From the NCBI GenBank assembly GCA_964436235.1, contig CAYTCW010000035.1, positions 1-35,896 of the forward strand: 35,896 bases of DNA, read 5' to 3'. A model generated the notes under the pieces. The model was not told where the DNA came from. It ran no database searches and saw only the letters and a list, made by a program, of their open reading frames with translations. How positions within the stretch are numbered: the first letter of the stretch is position 1; every line of letters begins with the position of its first letter. Both the position numbers and the translations under genes were made by a program. This document shows positions 24,088 to 33,408 of this stretch, in pieces. Source of the DNA: UBA9980 sp964436235 (GTDB taxonomy: Bacteria; Muiribacteriota; UBA9980).

Positions 24088-26631
24088 ATGGATGAAGACC
24101 TTCTCAGGGAGTTTTTAATCGAAACTTATGAGAATTTAGATAAGTTGGACGCCGATCTTCTGGCTTTGGAAAAATCGCCTGATTCAAGAAGCGTAATCGA
24201 TAATATATTTCGAATGTTTCATAGCTGCAAAGGCGGCTGCGGCTTTATAGGATTGAGCAAACTCGAGGCCATAGCCCATACCGGAGAAAATCTTCTCGGA
24301 TTGATACGCGATAAAAAAGTTGAAATGAATTCGAAGATAATAGATGCACTTTTATTGACTGTAGATACGGTGCGTAAAATTTTAAATAATTTAGAATCGA
24401 TTCATAGTGAAGGAAATGAAGACCACGGCGCTCTTTTGACTTTATTGAGTTCGTTCGGGGGCGGCCTTATTAAAATCGAAGAAGCGCCTGCCGCCGCCGA
24501 TGCCTCAAAGGCTGCCGGCGGGCAGGAATTAAATAAAGCGACGGGTGCGAATGAGACGGCGCCTGCGGTTTCGCCTTTGCCTGCCTGTCTCAACGATGAT
24601 TTGCTTACCGAAGAAATTAATAAATTAACTATTTCCGAGCGCAAGAATTTTGAAAATATAGTATATGAAATTTTAGTGAATAAAGGCGCGTTAATATCTG
24701 AAGATATAGAAGCAGTTCTGGCTCAGTGCCGCGCGGAATCGCTGAAAGCCGAAGTTAAAAACAGGAATAAAAATGAAAATAGCGGCGGAAATGATCAGGC
24801 CGCTTCTAAAACGCCGGATAATTCTGAAGATAAATTTAATTCAAAGCAGCCTGAAAATGGCGGATTTAAGCCTTCTTTAGCTTTGGATGAGCAAAAAAAC
24901 CTCGCTGCCGCGGATATGAGCATAAGGGTAAATATAGAGCTTTTAGATAAACTTATGAATTTAGTCGGTGAATTAGTTTTAGCCAGAAATCAGTTTTTGC
25001 AGCTGACGAGCGTTTCCGATGATCCCAATTTTATAGGCATATCGCAGCGGCTCAATTTAATCACTTCGGAGCTTCAGGAAGGCATTATGAAAACCAGGAT
25101 GCAGCCTATAAACAATATATGGCGTAATTTCGGCCGTATAGTCAGGGAAGTTTCCGCCTCGTTGAATAAAAAAGTGCGGCTCGAAATGGAAGGTAAAGAA
25201 ACCGAGCTTGACAAGACCATCATCGAAGCCATAAAAGACCCGCTTACCCATATACTCCGCAACAGCATCGATCACGGTATAGAAGAACCTGAAAAGCGCC
25301 GCGAAAAGAAAAAAGCTGAAGAAGGTTTGCTGCTTTTAAGAGCTTTTCATGAAGGCGGCCAGGTTAATATTGAAATAACCGACGACGGCAACGGCATAAA
25401 TCTTAATAGAGTCAAACAAAAAGCCATAGAGCGCGAGCTTATAAATGCTTCGCAGGCTTCGCTTATGAGCGAGAGAGAAGTGCTTAATTTAATATTTTTA
25501 CCCGGATTTTCCACTGCCGAAAAAGTTACGAATCTTTCGGGCAGGGGCGTCGGCATGGACGTGGTGCGTAAAAATATAGAGAAAATAGGCGGCACGGTGG
25601 ATATAGAAAGCAGGCACGGTTCGGGCACGAGCGTTAAAATTAAAATACCGCTTACATTAGCTATAATACCGGCTCTTATCGTTACTTCGGGCGGCGATAA
25701 TTATGCCATACCGCAGGTGAGCCTGCTCGAGGTGGTCCGTCTTAAAGGCGAAGGCGCGAAAAAGGGAATCGAAGAAATTAGCGGCGCGTTAGTTTACAGG
25801 CTGCGCGGCAAGCTCCTTCCTTTAGTGTACCTTAATGAAGAGCTTAAAATCGGAAGCGAAAAAAAGATTTTCAACTTAGAAGCGCCTGATGAATATGTGG
25901 TGAATATAATAGTTCTTCAGGCGGGCGACAGGCAGTTCGGTCTTATAGTCGATGCTGTCAACGATACCGAGGAAATAGTAGTCAAACCGCTCGATAAATT
26001 TTTAAAAGGCATCTCCGTTTTCGCGGGCGCGACGGTCAGAGGCGACGGCCGCGTGGCGCTTATATTAGACATACTCGGCCTTGCCAAAATGTCCGGCGTT
26101 ATATCTGAATTAAATGATAAATTAATACTTGATAAACAGGCGCAGGCCGTTAAATCGTCTAAAGAAGCAGGGCGCATATTATTATTTAAAAATAAGGGCA
26201 ATTCAAGGATGGCTATAGACCTGTCGAAAGTTTCACGCCTCGAAAATTTTAGCATGGATGAAATAGAACAGGCGGGCGGTTATGAAGTCGTTCAATACCG
26301 CGGCCAGATAATGCCATTAGTATATATATCTAAGATACTTCCTGAAAGGCGTTCTGCTGAAAGAGAGGGCGGCGCGCCTGAACAATATTCAGCGGACAAT
26401 GTTTTAAAAAATAACGGCGCCGAAAAAAATAAAAATATTCAGGTAGTGGTATATTCGGATTACGATAAGAGCGTCGGAGTGGTTGTAGATTCCATTTTAG
26501 ATATAATAGAAACCGATGTCGAACTTCAAAAATCTACTGCCAGAGCGGGTGTTATAGGCTCAGGCGTTATTTTAAATAAAGTTACTGAAGTGCTGGATAT
26601 GGACTACATCATTAAGAATTTAAAATATTAG
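24088..26631 (+). CDS. cheA: Chemotaxis histidine kinase CheA with two CheW-like domains
   Basis: CheA autophosphorylates and passes phosphate to response regulators under control of receptors. 847 residues from the ATG at 24088 (GAAAGGA 8 nt upstream); an in-frame TTG at 24067 is a poorer start. The HPt domain (about 1-105) has phosphoacceptor H45 in Met-Phe-His-Ser-Cys-Lys-Gly-Gly. Then a long Ala/Asn/Lys-rich linker (about 125-275) with no clear P2 domain, dimerisation and HATPase domains with the N box from H388, G1 box near D432 and the Gly-Arg-Gly-Val-Gly-Met-Asp box, and a CheW-like domain (about 526-665). A second CheW-like domain occupies about 695-845, an arrangement not found in E. 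coli CheA. It heads the chemosensory cluster; cheW, mcp, cheB and cheR follow in the same direction. Confidence 0.96.
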   Translation: MDEDLLREFLIETYENLDKLDADLLALEKSPDSRSVIDNIFRMFHSCKGGCGFIGLSKLEAIAHTGENLLGLIRDKKVEMNSKIIDALLLTVDTVRKILNNLESIHSEGNEDHGALLTLLSSFGGGLIKIEEAPAAADASKAAGGQELNKATGANETAPAVSPLPACLNDDLLTEEINKLTISERKNFENIVYEILVNKGALISEDIEAVLAQCRAESLKAEVKNRNKNENSGGNDQAASKTPDNSEDKFNSKQPENGGFKPSLALDEQKNLAAADMSIRVNIELLDKLMNLVGELVLARNQFLQLTSVSDDPNFIGISQRLNLITSELQEGIMKTRMQPINNIWRNFGRIVREVSASLNKKVRLEMEGKETELDKTIIEAIKDPLTHILRNSIDHGIEEPEKRREKKKAEEGLLLLRAFHEGGQVNIEITDDGNGINLNRVKQKAIERELINASQASLMSEREVLNLIFLPGFSTAEKVTNLSGRGVGMDVVRKNIEKIGGTVDIESRHGSGTSVKIKIPLTLAIIPALIVTSGGDNYAIPQVSLLEVVRLKGEGAKKGIEEISGALVYRLRGKLLPLVYLNEELKIGSEKKIFNLEAPDEYVVNIIVLQAGDRQFGLIVDAVNDTEEIVVKPLDKFLKGISVFAGATVRGDGRVALILDILGLAKMSGVISELNDKLILDKQAQAVKSSKEAGRILLFKNKGNSRMAIDLSKVSRLENFSMDEIEQAGGYEVVQYRGQIMPLVYISKILPERRSAEREGGAPEQYSADNVLKNNGAEKNKNIQVVVYSDYDKSVGVVVDSILDIIETDVELQKSTARAGVIGSGVILNKVTEVLDMDYIIKNLKY

Positions 26632-26696
26632 ACTAACCATCGATACTATAATATAAATTATTAGTTTACTTTAAGTGAAGGCGGGGAAGGCCGGTT

Positions 26697-27125
26697 ATGG
26701 AAGAAAAGCAATACTGCACTTTTTATCTCGATGATATGTTTTTCGGAATCGAAGTGACCAAAGTGCAGGAAATTATTAAATATAACGAAATGACGAGAGT
26801 TCCGCTTGCTCCCGGAGTAATATGCGGCCTTATCAATCTGCGCGGCCAGATAGTTACGGCCATTAATTTAAGGCGGCGTTTCGAATTATCTCAAATAAAA
26901 GACGCGCATAATTTTATGAACGTTATTTTAAATACGGGCGACGGTGCGGTGAGTTTTTTAGTGGACAGGATAGGCGATGTAATCGAAATCGGTTCGAATT
27001 TTTACGAATCTGCGCCTGAAACTTTAAAAGGCGTCGCCCGCGAATTGATAAGCGGCGCGTATAAATTGGAAAATGGTCTGCTGCTTGTACTCGATATACA
27101 AAAAGTTCTTGAAATAAAAGTATAG
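26697..27125 (+). CDS. cheW: Chemotaxis coupling protein CheW
   Basis: 142 residues, a single CheW (SH3-like) domain that links receptors to CheA. It shows the characteristic Val-Pro-Leu-Ala-Pro-x-Val-Ile-x-Gly-Leu-Ile-Asn-Leu-Arg-Gly-Gln-Ile-Val segment (about 36-54) and a Leu-Val-Asp-x-Ile-Gly-Asp-Val segment (about 88-96). The ATG has GGGGAAGG a few bases upstream. It lies 65 bp after cheA and 78 bp before the receptor gene. No unusual residues. Confidence 0.95.
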   Translation: MEEKQYCTFYLDDMFFGIEVTKVQEIIKYNEMTRVPLAPGVICGLINLRGQIVTAINLRRRFELSQIKDAHNFMNVILNTGDGAVSFLVDRIGDVIEIGSNFYESAPETLKGVARELISGAYKLENGLLLVLDIQKVLEIKV

Positions 27126-27203
27126 AATAAACACGGAATAAAAAAGATCTTGTAAAAAATATTATTAATCAAATAAATTAAAATAAGTCGGAGGTAGTTA
27201 TCG

Positions 27204-29441
27204 ATGTTTTTATTAAAACCCGGTATCAGGTTAATGAATCAGCTCAAATATACCTATAAATTTCTGGTTTTAGGAGTTATAGTAGTTTTTTCATTCGCCA
27301 TATTTCTTCATTCGATAGTATCGAATTTAAATGCCAGTATTGAATTTTCCGGCAAAGAAAATTACGGCGTGGAGTATTTAAAACCGTTGATTAAATTTCT
27401 CGGCGCGGTTCAGGACCACAGAGCGGCACTCAATCAATATTTGAACGGCGACCTCGCTTCGAAGGAAAACGCCTCCGCTATAGCCGTTAAAGCCGATAAT
27501 ATAAGCGAAGAAGTCAGTAAAAGCGACGCTAAGTTAAACGCCGAATTGAAATCGAGCGAAAAATGGAATGCGCTTAAAGAAAAATGGACCGCTATTAAAA
27601 ATTTAAAGGCCCAGCTTAGCGCGGCGGATAACTTAACTAAGCACGACGAACTAACGGCTGGAATTCTGACGCTTATAATCGATATAGCCGATATTTCTAA
27701 TTTAACTTTAGATCCGGACGTAGATTCGTATTATTTAATGGATTCCGTATGCACTAAAATACCGTCGCTTAGCGAAAATATAGCGCAGTTGAGAAATCTT
27801 TGCGCTAATATAGGAGTTTTAAAAACTATTTCAGCGGATGAAAAAACCAACCTGGTCGTTATTCTCGGCCTGCTTAAATCCAACCTTGACAGCGTTTCTC
27901 TTAATATGAAAAGGGCTTTTGATTACAACCAGACGGTTACTCCAGTTATCCAGCCCGATCTTAGCGCGTGTGAAAAAAGCGTGGAATCTTTTATAGCTGC
28001 CGTTAATGAAAAGGTATTAAACGCCGGCGGCGGCATTTCTTTCGACGTTAAAGAATTTTATGATAACGGTGCCAGGGCACTTTCTGCATGTTTCAAACTA
28101 TACGACGCCGAATTGGTCATGCTTGAAAAACTTATCGATATAAGAGTGGCCGGTTACGCTTCTAAAAAGAATAATATAGTCATTTTTACGATTGTTATAT
28201 TTTTAATGCTGCTTTATATAATGGCTTCATTTTATTATTCGACGGCGCCGGTATTGAATTCGCTTTCAAAGACCGCCGGAAAGATAGCGGCCGGCGATAT
28301 AGACCAGGTCATTTCTTATAATTCGCGCGATGAAATAGGAAGCCTTTCCGATTCATTCCGCGGCATGATATTATATATTAAAAACATAGCCGGCGCCGCC
28401 GAAAGTATAGCTAAAGGCGAGTTAAGCGTTGATATACATCCGCGTTCAGATAAAGACCTGCTCGCGCTTAACTTTTTAAAGGTAAAAGAAGCTTTGAGCG
28501 GTCTGATGGACGAAAATAACAAAATAACCCGCGCGGTAGTCAGCGGCGATATTAAAATGCGCGCTGAAGCCCAACAGTTCAGCGGCGCGTACAAAAATGT
28601 TTGCAACGGCTTGAACGAGGTTTTAGATATATTGTTTAAAACCATAGATAAAATAACTAAATACACTTCTACTTTAGCCAGTTCTTCAGAAGAATTAACT
28701 TCGGTGAGTAAACAGATGACTGAAAACGCTTCGAATACTTCAGGTATGGCGATAACGGTTTCTAAAGCAGCCGAGCAGTCGCAGAAATCAATTCAAATGG
28801 TAGCGACAGGCACCCAGGAAATGGGTTCGAGTATAAAAGAAATAGCAAGAAACACCAACGAAGCGGTTAAAATGGCCACTACAGCCGTTAATGTAGCTAA
28901 AACCGCCAATGATACGGTGTTAAAACTCGGCGAAAGCAGTATCGAAATAGGTAAAGTGATCAAGGTGATCAATTCCATAGCCGAACAGACTAATTTATTG
29001 GCGCTTAACGCCACTATAGAAGCGGCGCGCGCGGGCGAAGCGGGAAAAGGCTTTGCGGTAGTCGCAAATGAAGTAAAAGAACTCGCTAAAGAAACGGCGA
29101 AGGCCACCGAGGATATAAGCCGTAAAATAGAAACCATACAGCAGGACACTAAAAATTCGGTTGACGCCATAGGCCAGATAACCGGCATAATAAACCAGAT
29201 CAACGATTTTCAGAATACGATAGCAAGCGCCGTAGAAGAGCAGACGGCAACCACCAATGAAATCAATCATAATATAAACGACGTGGCCAGCGGCAGTTCT
29301 GAAATAGCTAAAAATATAGATGTGGTAGCTACCGCGGCTAAATCTACTGAAGCCGGCTCGAAAGATACGCTACAGGCGTCGCGTGATCTGGCTAAAATGG
29401 CTTCCGAACTTCAGTCGCTGGTTAACCAGTTTAAAATATAA
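27204..29441 (+). CDS. Methyl-accepting chemotaxis protein
   Basis: A 745-residue transmembrane chemoreceptor. TM1 lies at about 20-40 and TM2 at about 325-345, so some 285 residues are periplasmic, long and mostly helical (a four-helix-bundle type sensor), with no ligand motif that I recognise. A HAMP domain follows (about 346-400) and then a possible second HAMP-like segment (about 400-450). The cytoplasmic signalling hairpin has its tip near residue 594: Glu-Gln-Thr-Asn-Leu-Leu-Ala-Leu-Asn-Ala-x-Ile-Glu-Ala-Ala-Arg-Ala-Gly-Glu. The C-terminus (Gln-Phe-Lys-Ile) has no CheR-tethering pentapeptide. A GGAGG Shine-Dalgarno precedes the ATG. Its placement between cheW and cheB suggests it is the dedicated receptor of this array. 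Confidence 0.95.
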   Translation: MFLLKPGIRLMNQLKYTYKFLVLGVIVVFSFAIFLHSIVSNLNASIEFSGKENYGVEYLKPLIKFLGAVQDHRAALNQYLNGDLASKENASAIAVKADNISEEVSKSDAKLNAELKSSEKWNALKEKWTAIKNLKAQLSAADNLTKHDELTAGILTLIIDIADISNLTLDPDVDSYYLMDSVCTKIPSLSENIAQLRNLCANIGVLKTISADEKTNLVVILGLLKSNLDSVSLNMKRAFDYNQTVTPVIQPDLSACEKSVESFIAAVNEKVLNAGGGISFDVKEFYDNGARALSACFKLYDAELVMLEKLIDIRVAGYASKKNNIVIFTIVIFLMLLYIMASFYYSTAPVLNSLSKTAGKIAAGDIDQVISYNSRDEIGSLSDSFRGMILYIKNIAGAAESIAKGELSVDIHPRSDKDLLALNFLKVKEALSGLMDENNKITRAVVSGDIKMRAEAQQFSGAYKNVCNGLNEVLDILFKTIDKITKYTSTLASSSEELTSVSKQMTENASNTSGMAITVSKAAEQSQKSIQMVATGTQEMGSSIKEIARNTNEAVKMATTAVNVAKTANDTVLKLGESSIEIGKVIKVINSIAEQTNLLALNATIEAARAGEAGKGFAVVANEVKELAKETAKATEDISRKIETIQQDTKNSVDAIGQITGIINQINDFQNTIASAVEEQTATTNEINHNINDVASGSSEIAKNIDVVATAAKSTEAGSKDTLQASRDLAKMASELQSLVNQFKI

Positions 29442-29469
29442 ATATATAACCGTATAAGGGGAAAGTTAA

Positions 29470-30648
29470 ATGCCGCCCAGAACAAAAGTATTAATTATAG
29501 ACGATTCGGTAGTTAATAGAAGGGCTATGATCAACCTGCTCGAAACCTTTGAAACCGTAGAAGTAGCGGGATTCGCGGCGGACGGCACTATAGGATGGGC
29601 CAAGGTGCTATTGACCAAGCCGGATGTGATATTAGTGGATATAGATATGCCGGAGATGAGCGGCATAGATTTATTGAAAAAACTCAGAAAGAATAAAATA
29701 GATATTCCGGTTATAATGCTTTCTGACGGCAGCGATGGCGAAGCCGAGTTCATATTGGACGCTATGGCTTACGGCGCCCAGGATTACGCCGTTAAGCCTG
29801 ATAATATGAATAATGGTGAAAAGGCCCTTAAATTCGTTAAAACCGAGTTAATGCCTAAAATTAATAAGAACTCGCCTTATTATAAAGATATCGTAATTGA
29901 CGGCGGGCCGGCTACTGAAACCTGCGGAACCGGCGTTAATAAATTTAATGAAAAAGCCTGCGCTGATAATTTAAACAATAAAAACAATAAAAATAATCCA
30001 AATAATAACATTGCTTCAGTTGAATTAAATAATGGAATTAAACGCCGCAGAGTGCCGCGCGTCGATGTATTAGCGGTCGGAGTTTCGACGGGCGGGCCTA
30101 AAGCGCTTGAAATATTTCTGTCCGGTTTTAACGGGCAAATCGATGTTCCCGTTTTAATCGTACAGCATATGCCGCCCCAATTTACAAAATTACTTGCCGA
30201 ACGCCTCTCGGTCGAAACTAAACTTAATGTGACCGAAGGCGCTTCGGGCTCTTTTATCGAAAACGGAAAGGTATTTCTGGCTCCGGGCGATTATCATATG
30301 ATAGTAAAAAGGGAGGCGGCTTATTATAAAATAGAGTTAAATCAGCATCCGCCCGAAAACTCGTGCAGACCTGCGGTTGACGTATTATTCAGGACGGTGG
30401 CAGATATATACGGTGAAAACGCTCTGGCGGTAGTTTTAACCGGAATGGGCCAGGACGGTTTAATAGGCTGCGAGCATATCAAAAAAAACGGAGGCCGCGT
30501 TATCGTGCAGGACAAAGATTCGAGCGTTGTGTGGGGAATGCCGGGCGCCGTTGCTAATAATAATCTTGCCGATCGCGTTCTTCCATTAGAGGAGCTGGCG
30601 GCTGAGGTAATAAATCGTATAAATATGGGCAGACAGGGGTCTAAATAG
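29470..30648 (+). CDS. cheB: Chemotaxis protein-glutamate methylesterase CheB
   Basis: CheB removes methyl groups from receptor glutamates when its receiver domain is phosphorylated by CheA. 392 residues: receiver domain (about 4-125) with D11, D12, phospho-acceptor D57, S85 and K109; an Asn-rich linker (about 160-190); and the methylesterase domain (about 200-390) with catalytic triad S206 (Gly-Val-Ser-Thr-Gly-Gly), H233 (Gln-His-Met-Pro) and D329 (Gly-Met-Gly-Gln-Asp-Gly). All catalytic residues are present. It starts 28 bp after the receptor gene with AGGGGAAAG upstream. The low-complexity Asn linker is longer than usual. As the cluster has no cheY, CheB may be the main phosphate acceptor of CheA encoded here. 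Confidence 0.96.
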   Translation: MPPRTKVLIIDDSVVNRRAMINLLETFETVEVAGFAADGTIGWAKVLLTKPDVILVDIDMPEMSGIDLLKKLRKNKIDIPVIMLSDGSDGEAEFILDAMAYGAQDYAVKPDNMNNGEKALKFVKTELMPKINKNSPYYKDIVIDGGPATETCGTGVNKFNEKACADNLNNKNNKNNPNNNIASVELNNGIKRRRVPRVDVLAVGVSTGGPKALEIFLSGFNGQIDVPVLIVQHMPPQFTKLLAERLSVETKLNVTEGASGSFIENGKVFLAPGDYHMIVKREAAYYKIELNQHPPENSCRPAVDVLFRTVADIYGENALAVVLTGMGQDGLIGCEHIKKNGGRVIVQDKDSSVVWGMPGAVANNNLADRVLPLEELAAEVINRINMGRQGSK

Positions 30649-30698
30649 TTAAACCGGGCGTAAGCCTTAAAAAATAAGCAGAGTTGAATAAGTGAGCT

Positions 30699-31520
30699 AT
30701 GAATATAATTTGCGAAGATTTTAATTACATACAATGTTTTTTAAAGGAAAAGGCAGGAATAGCGATTGAAGAAGACAAGCGCTATCTTGTAGAGTCTCGC
30801 CTTACGCCTATATTAAAAAACGAGGGTTTTTCCAATTATAAAGATTTGATACTTAAACTTAAGTTCGAGCGTTTTGGCGATTTTCATCAAAAAGTTATAG
30901 AGGCGATGACTACAAATGAAACCTCGTTTTTCCGCGACTCGCATCCGTTCGAATCTTTTAAAAATATTATCATACCTGAATTAATAGAGAAGAAAAAAAT
31001 GGAGCGCGGCCTTAATATATGGAGCGCAGCGTGCTCTACCGGCCAGGAAGCCTACAGTTTAGCTATGATAATAAATGAATTGAGCCATAATTTTTATCAA
31101 TGGGATATAAAAATATACGCTAGCGATATATCTAAAGAAGTTATAGAAAAAGCTGAGAAAGGCTTATATAACCAGATCGAAATAAACCGCGGAATGCCGC
31201 AGGCAATGCTTTCTAAATATTTCAGAAATGAAAACGATTACTGGAAAATAAAAGATGAAATAAAAAAAATGGTCAATTTCATGCAGGTCAATCTTGTGTG
31301 CCAGTGGCCGAATTTGCCAAGACAGGATATTATATTTTTAAGGCACGTTCTTATATACTTCGATCTTCATACGCGCCGTGAAATTTTTGATAAAATCAAA
31401 AAGATATTAAATCCCGACGGTTATTTAATTCTCGGCGTCGGTGAAACCACGAACAATATACACGACTCATTCGAAAGCGTTCATATCGATAAAACTATAT
31501 GCTACAGGCTTAAGCGGTAA
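30699..31520 (+). CDS. cheR: Chemotaxis protein methyltransferase CheR
   Basis: CheR methylates receptor glutamates using S-adenosylmethionine. 273 residues, standard size. The N-terminal helical domain (about 1-70) ends in the Thr-Thr-Asn-Glu-Thr-Ser-Phe-Phe-Arg-Asp motif (71-80). The SAM-binding loop is Ile-Trp-Ser-Ala-Ala-Cys-Ser-Thr-Gly-Gln-Glu-Ala (107-118). The later Arg-His-Val-Leu-Ile-Tyr-Phe-Asp motif has His where many CheR proteins have Asn. It follows cheB after 50 bp with only a weak GTGAG ribosome-binding site, and closes the chemosensory operon. Confidence 0.95.
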   Translation: MNIICEDFNYIQCFLKEKAGIAIEEDKRYLVESRLTPILKNEGFSNYKDLILKLKFERFGDFHQKVIEAMTTNETSFFRDSHPFESFKNIIIPELIEKKKMERGLNIWSAACSTGQEAYSLAMIINELSHNFYQWDIKIYASDISKEVIEKAEKGLYNQIEINRGMPQAMLSKYFRNENDYWKIKDEIKKMVNFMQVNLVCQWPNLPRQDIIFLRHVLIYFDLHTRREIFDKIKKILNPDGYLILGVGETTNNIHDSFESVHIDKTICYRLKR

Positions 31521-31538
31521 TTGGGGTATATCTTCCCT

Positions 31539-31560
31539 CCTTTAAAACTCCTTTAAAACT
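31539..31560 (+). repeat. Two tandem 11-bp repeats upstream of a promoter
   Basis: CCTTTAAAACT occurs twice head to tail (31539-31549 and 31550-31560), ending 3 bp before the -35 box of the next promoter. The period of 11 bp, one helical turn, resembles the direct-repeat sites of OmpR/PhoB-type regulators. No such regulator is encoded in the window. Confidence 0.6.
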
Positions 31561-31563
31561 GAA

Positions 31564-31592
31564 TTGACATTTTAACTTATATGTAGTAAACT
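31564..31592 (+). promoter_or_regulatory. Predicted promoter of the radical SAM gene
   Basis: A perfect TTGACA (31564-31569) and TAAACT (31587-31592) are separated by 17 bp, and the gene begins 40 bp downstream. Confidence 0.55.
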
Positions 31593-31632
31593 AAGTCTAA
31601 ATTAATAATATAGCATATAGAAAGGCAATTCA

Positions 31633-33330
31633 ATGAAATCGAATCCTGAAGTTTTATTTATTCATGCGCCTAAATTTTCCAGTTATTATAAACCGCTCGA
31701 CGAATTTATGAATATCACTTATATGCCGATGGGAGTATTCGCCCTGGCTGATTTACTGACGCGCGCCCGCCATAGCGTTCAAATAGTGCATCTCGGACTG
31801 GAATGGATTATTGACCATGATTTTTCGATAATAGAATTCATAAGAGCTAAAAGCAACATTAAAGTTATATATATGCCGTTATTCTGGCATTATCAGTCAT
31901 ACGACGTAATACGCACGGCGGAGAAAATAAAGGCCGCCTTTCCTCATATTCCGATTATTCTCGGCGGTTTTACGGCCTCATACTTCGCCTCTGAAATAGT
32001 AACTGAATTTCCATTTATAGACGGGATTATCAAAGGTTACGCCGAACGGCCTATAATAGATTTAACCGGCGTTATAACCGATGCGGCGTCGAGTGATCGG
32101 AAGCCTCAGGATAAAAAGATCATACAAAATTTAGTATTATCGAATTTATCTGATTTAAGGTATAAAGTTATACCCGGCGGCGATTACAGCGAAGGCCGCT
32201 ATAGAGCTATGCCCGGCGGCATCTATCAGGATTATGTGACCGATGCGGCCATGTTTGATTCGATGCGCTTTAGCGCGCTTTCGCTTCTTAAAAACTTTAG
32301 TTATTATATAAAATTATTTTCATTTCCATTGGCGTATTCAAAAAATATTTCCATGTCGGATAATATCAAATTTAATAACATGGGCTTAAAGATGTTTCCG
32401 GTCGAAGTGGGCCGCGGCTGCGTTACTTCATGCACCTGGTGCGCCGGCTGCGCGCCGAATCAGAGGAAAATGAATTACGCGACGGGCGTGATGTGGCGCG
32501 ATCCTCAAAAAGTGGCGGACACCATAGAAGAGGGTATGGTGTTCGGTTATAAAACATTCGCGGTATGTTTTGATATAGAACCGCAAAAGCAAGGTTATTA
32601 TATCGATTTATTCGATATAATAAAGCGCAGAAAGCTTGACTGCGGGCTGTATTTTGAATGTTACGCACTGCCGGCGCCTGAATTTATAAAGAGTTTCGCA
32701 TCTACTTTTAATTTAAAGGAATCGGTAGTGGCGATATCGCCGGAATGCGGTAATGAAGAAGTGCGCTCTAAAAATAAAGGTTTTAGCTTTACTAACGCCG
32801 CTTTATTTAATTCGCTCGATGAACTCGAAAAAAATAAAATTCGTGCCGATGTTTTTTTTACGATGGGCATACCGCATGAAAATGTTAAAACGCTCTATGA
32901 GACGAAAAAAATGATATCCGATATAAATAAAAGGTTTAAAAATATAGGCCGAATGATGAGCTGGGGCGTTCAAATCGAGCCGGGTTCACCGATTTTTGAA
33001 AATCCGTCGGCCTTTAACGCGAAGACCGATCGAAAAACTTTTGCGGATTTTTATAAAATACATTCAGGCAAGGCTTCCGATACTTATTCCGCGCTCGGTT
33101 ATTCTGTTGAAAATTACTTTTTAGACGGTGTTTTATACTCGCCGGAAGAATTTTCCGAAAAAATAATGAAGATCAAGTGCGCGGATTTCTGTTTTTTACA
33201 TAACGACTGCGCCTCTTATAATATGCCTTTTACAGGCCGGATGACCTGCCGTCTTCGCGGGTTGAAATTCAAGTTAAAAGGATTCGGCGCCGGCCGTTAT
33301 AAAGAGATGGAGCGGCCCGAGTTTAAATGA
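31633..33330 (+). CDS. Radical SAM protein with N-terminal B12-binding-type domain
   Basis: 565 residues. The N-terminal 150 residues look like the Rossmann-type cobalamin-binding fold of B12/radical SAM enzymes: Pro-Met-Gly-Val-Phe-Ala-Leu-Ala-Asp-Leu-Leu near 36-46, Ile-Ile-Leu-Gly-Gly-Phe-Thr-Ala-Ser near 113-121. I see no Asp-x-His-x-x-Gly cobalamin ligand, as in many members of this class. The radical SAM cluster motif is C263-x3-C267-x2-C270, followed by C273. The rest has the expected barrel strands, including Met-Gly-Ile-Pro-His-Glu and Ile-Glu-Pro-Gly-Ser-Pro. A C-terminal cysteine group (Lys-Cys-x3-Cys-x5-Cys, then another Cys about 12 residues on) may hold an auxiliary Fe-S cluster. 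The ATG has AAAGG 8 nt upstream. It is a single-gene unit with its own promoter; the neighbours do not reveal the substrate. Confidence 0.85.
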   Translation: MKSNPEVLFIHAPKFSSYYKPLDEFMNITYMPMGVFALADLLTRARHSVQIVHLGLEWIIDHDFSIIEFIRAKSNIKVIYMPLFWHYQSYDVIRTAEKIKAAFPHIPIILGGFTASYFASEIVTEFPFIDGIIKGYAERPIIDLTGVITDAASSDRKPQDKKIIQNLVLSNLSDLRYKVIPGGDYSEGRYRAMPGGIYQDYVTDAAMFDSMRFSALSLLKNFSYYIKLFSFPLAYSKNISMSDNIKFNNMGLKMFPVEVGRGCVTSCTWCAGCAPNQRKMNYATGVMWRDPQKVADTIEEGMVFGYKTFAVCFDIEPQKQGYYIDLFDIIKRRKLDCGLYFECYALPAPEFIKSFASTFNLKESVVAISPECGNEEVRSKNKGFSFTNAALFNSLDELEKNKIRADVFFTMGIPHENVKTLYETKKMISDINKRFKNIGRMMSWGVQIEPGSPIFENPSAFNAKTDRKTFADFYKIHSGKASDTYSALGYSVENYFLDGVLYSPEEFSEKIMKIKCADFCFLHNDCASYNMPFTGRMTCRLRGLKFKLKGFGAGRYKEMERPEFK

Positions 33331-33408
33331 TCGGAAATAAAATTGAACGGCGCTTTATCAAATTGATATAAGCTATAGAAGCATTGTATTAAGTTATAAT
33401 ATTTAAGA

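Noticed and set aside
33385..33405. A 7-bp AT-only dyad between the convergent radical SAM and sigma54-regulator genes
   Set aside because: With no GC pairs it is too weak to call as a terminator in AT-rich sequence.
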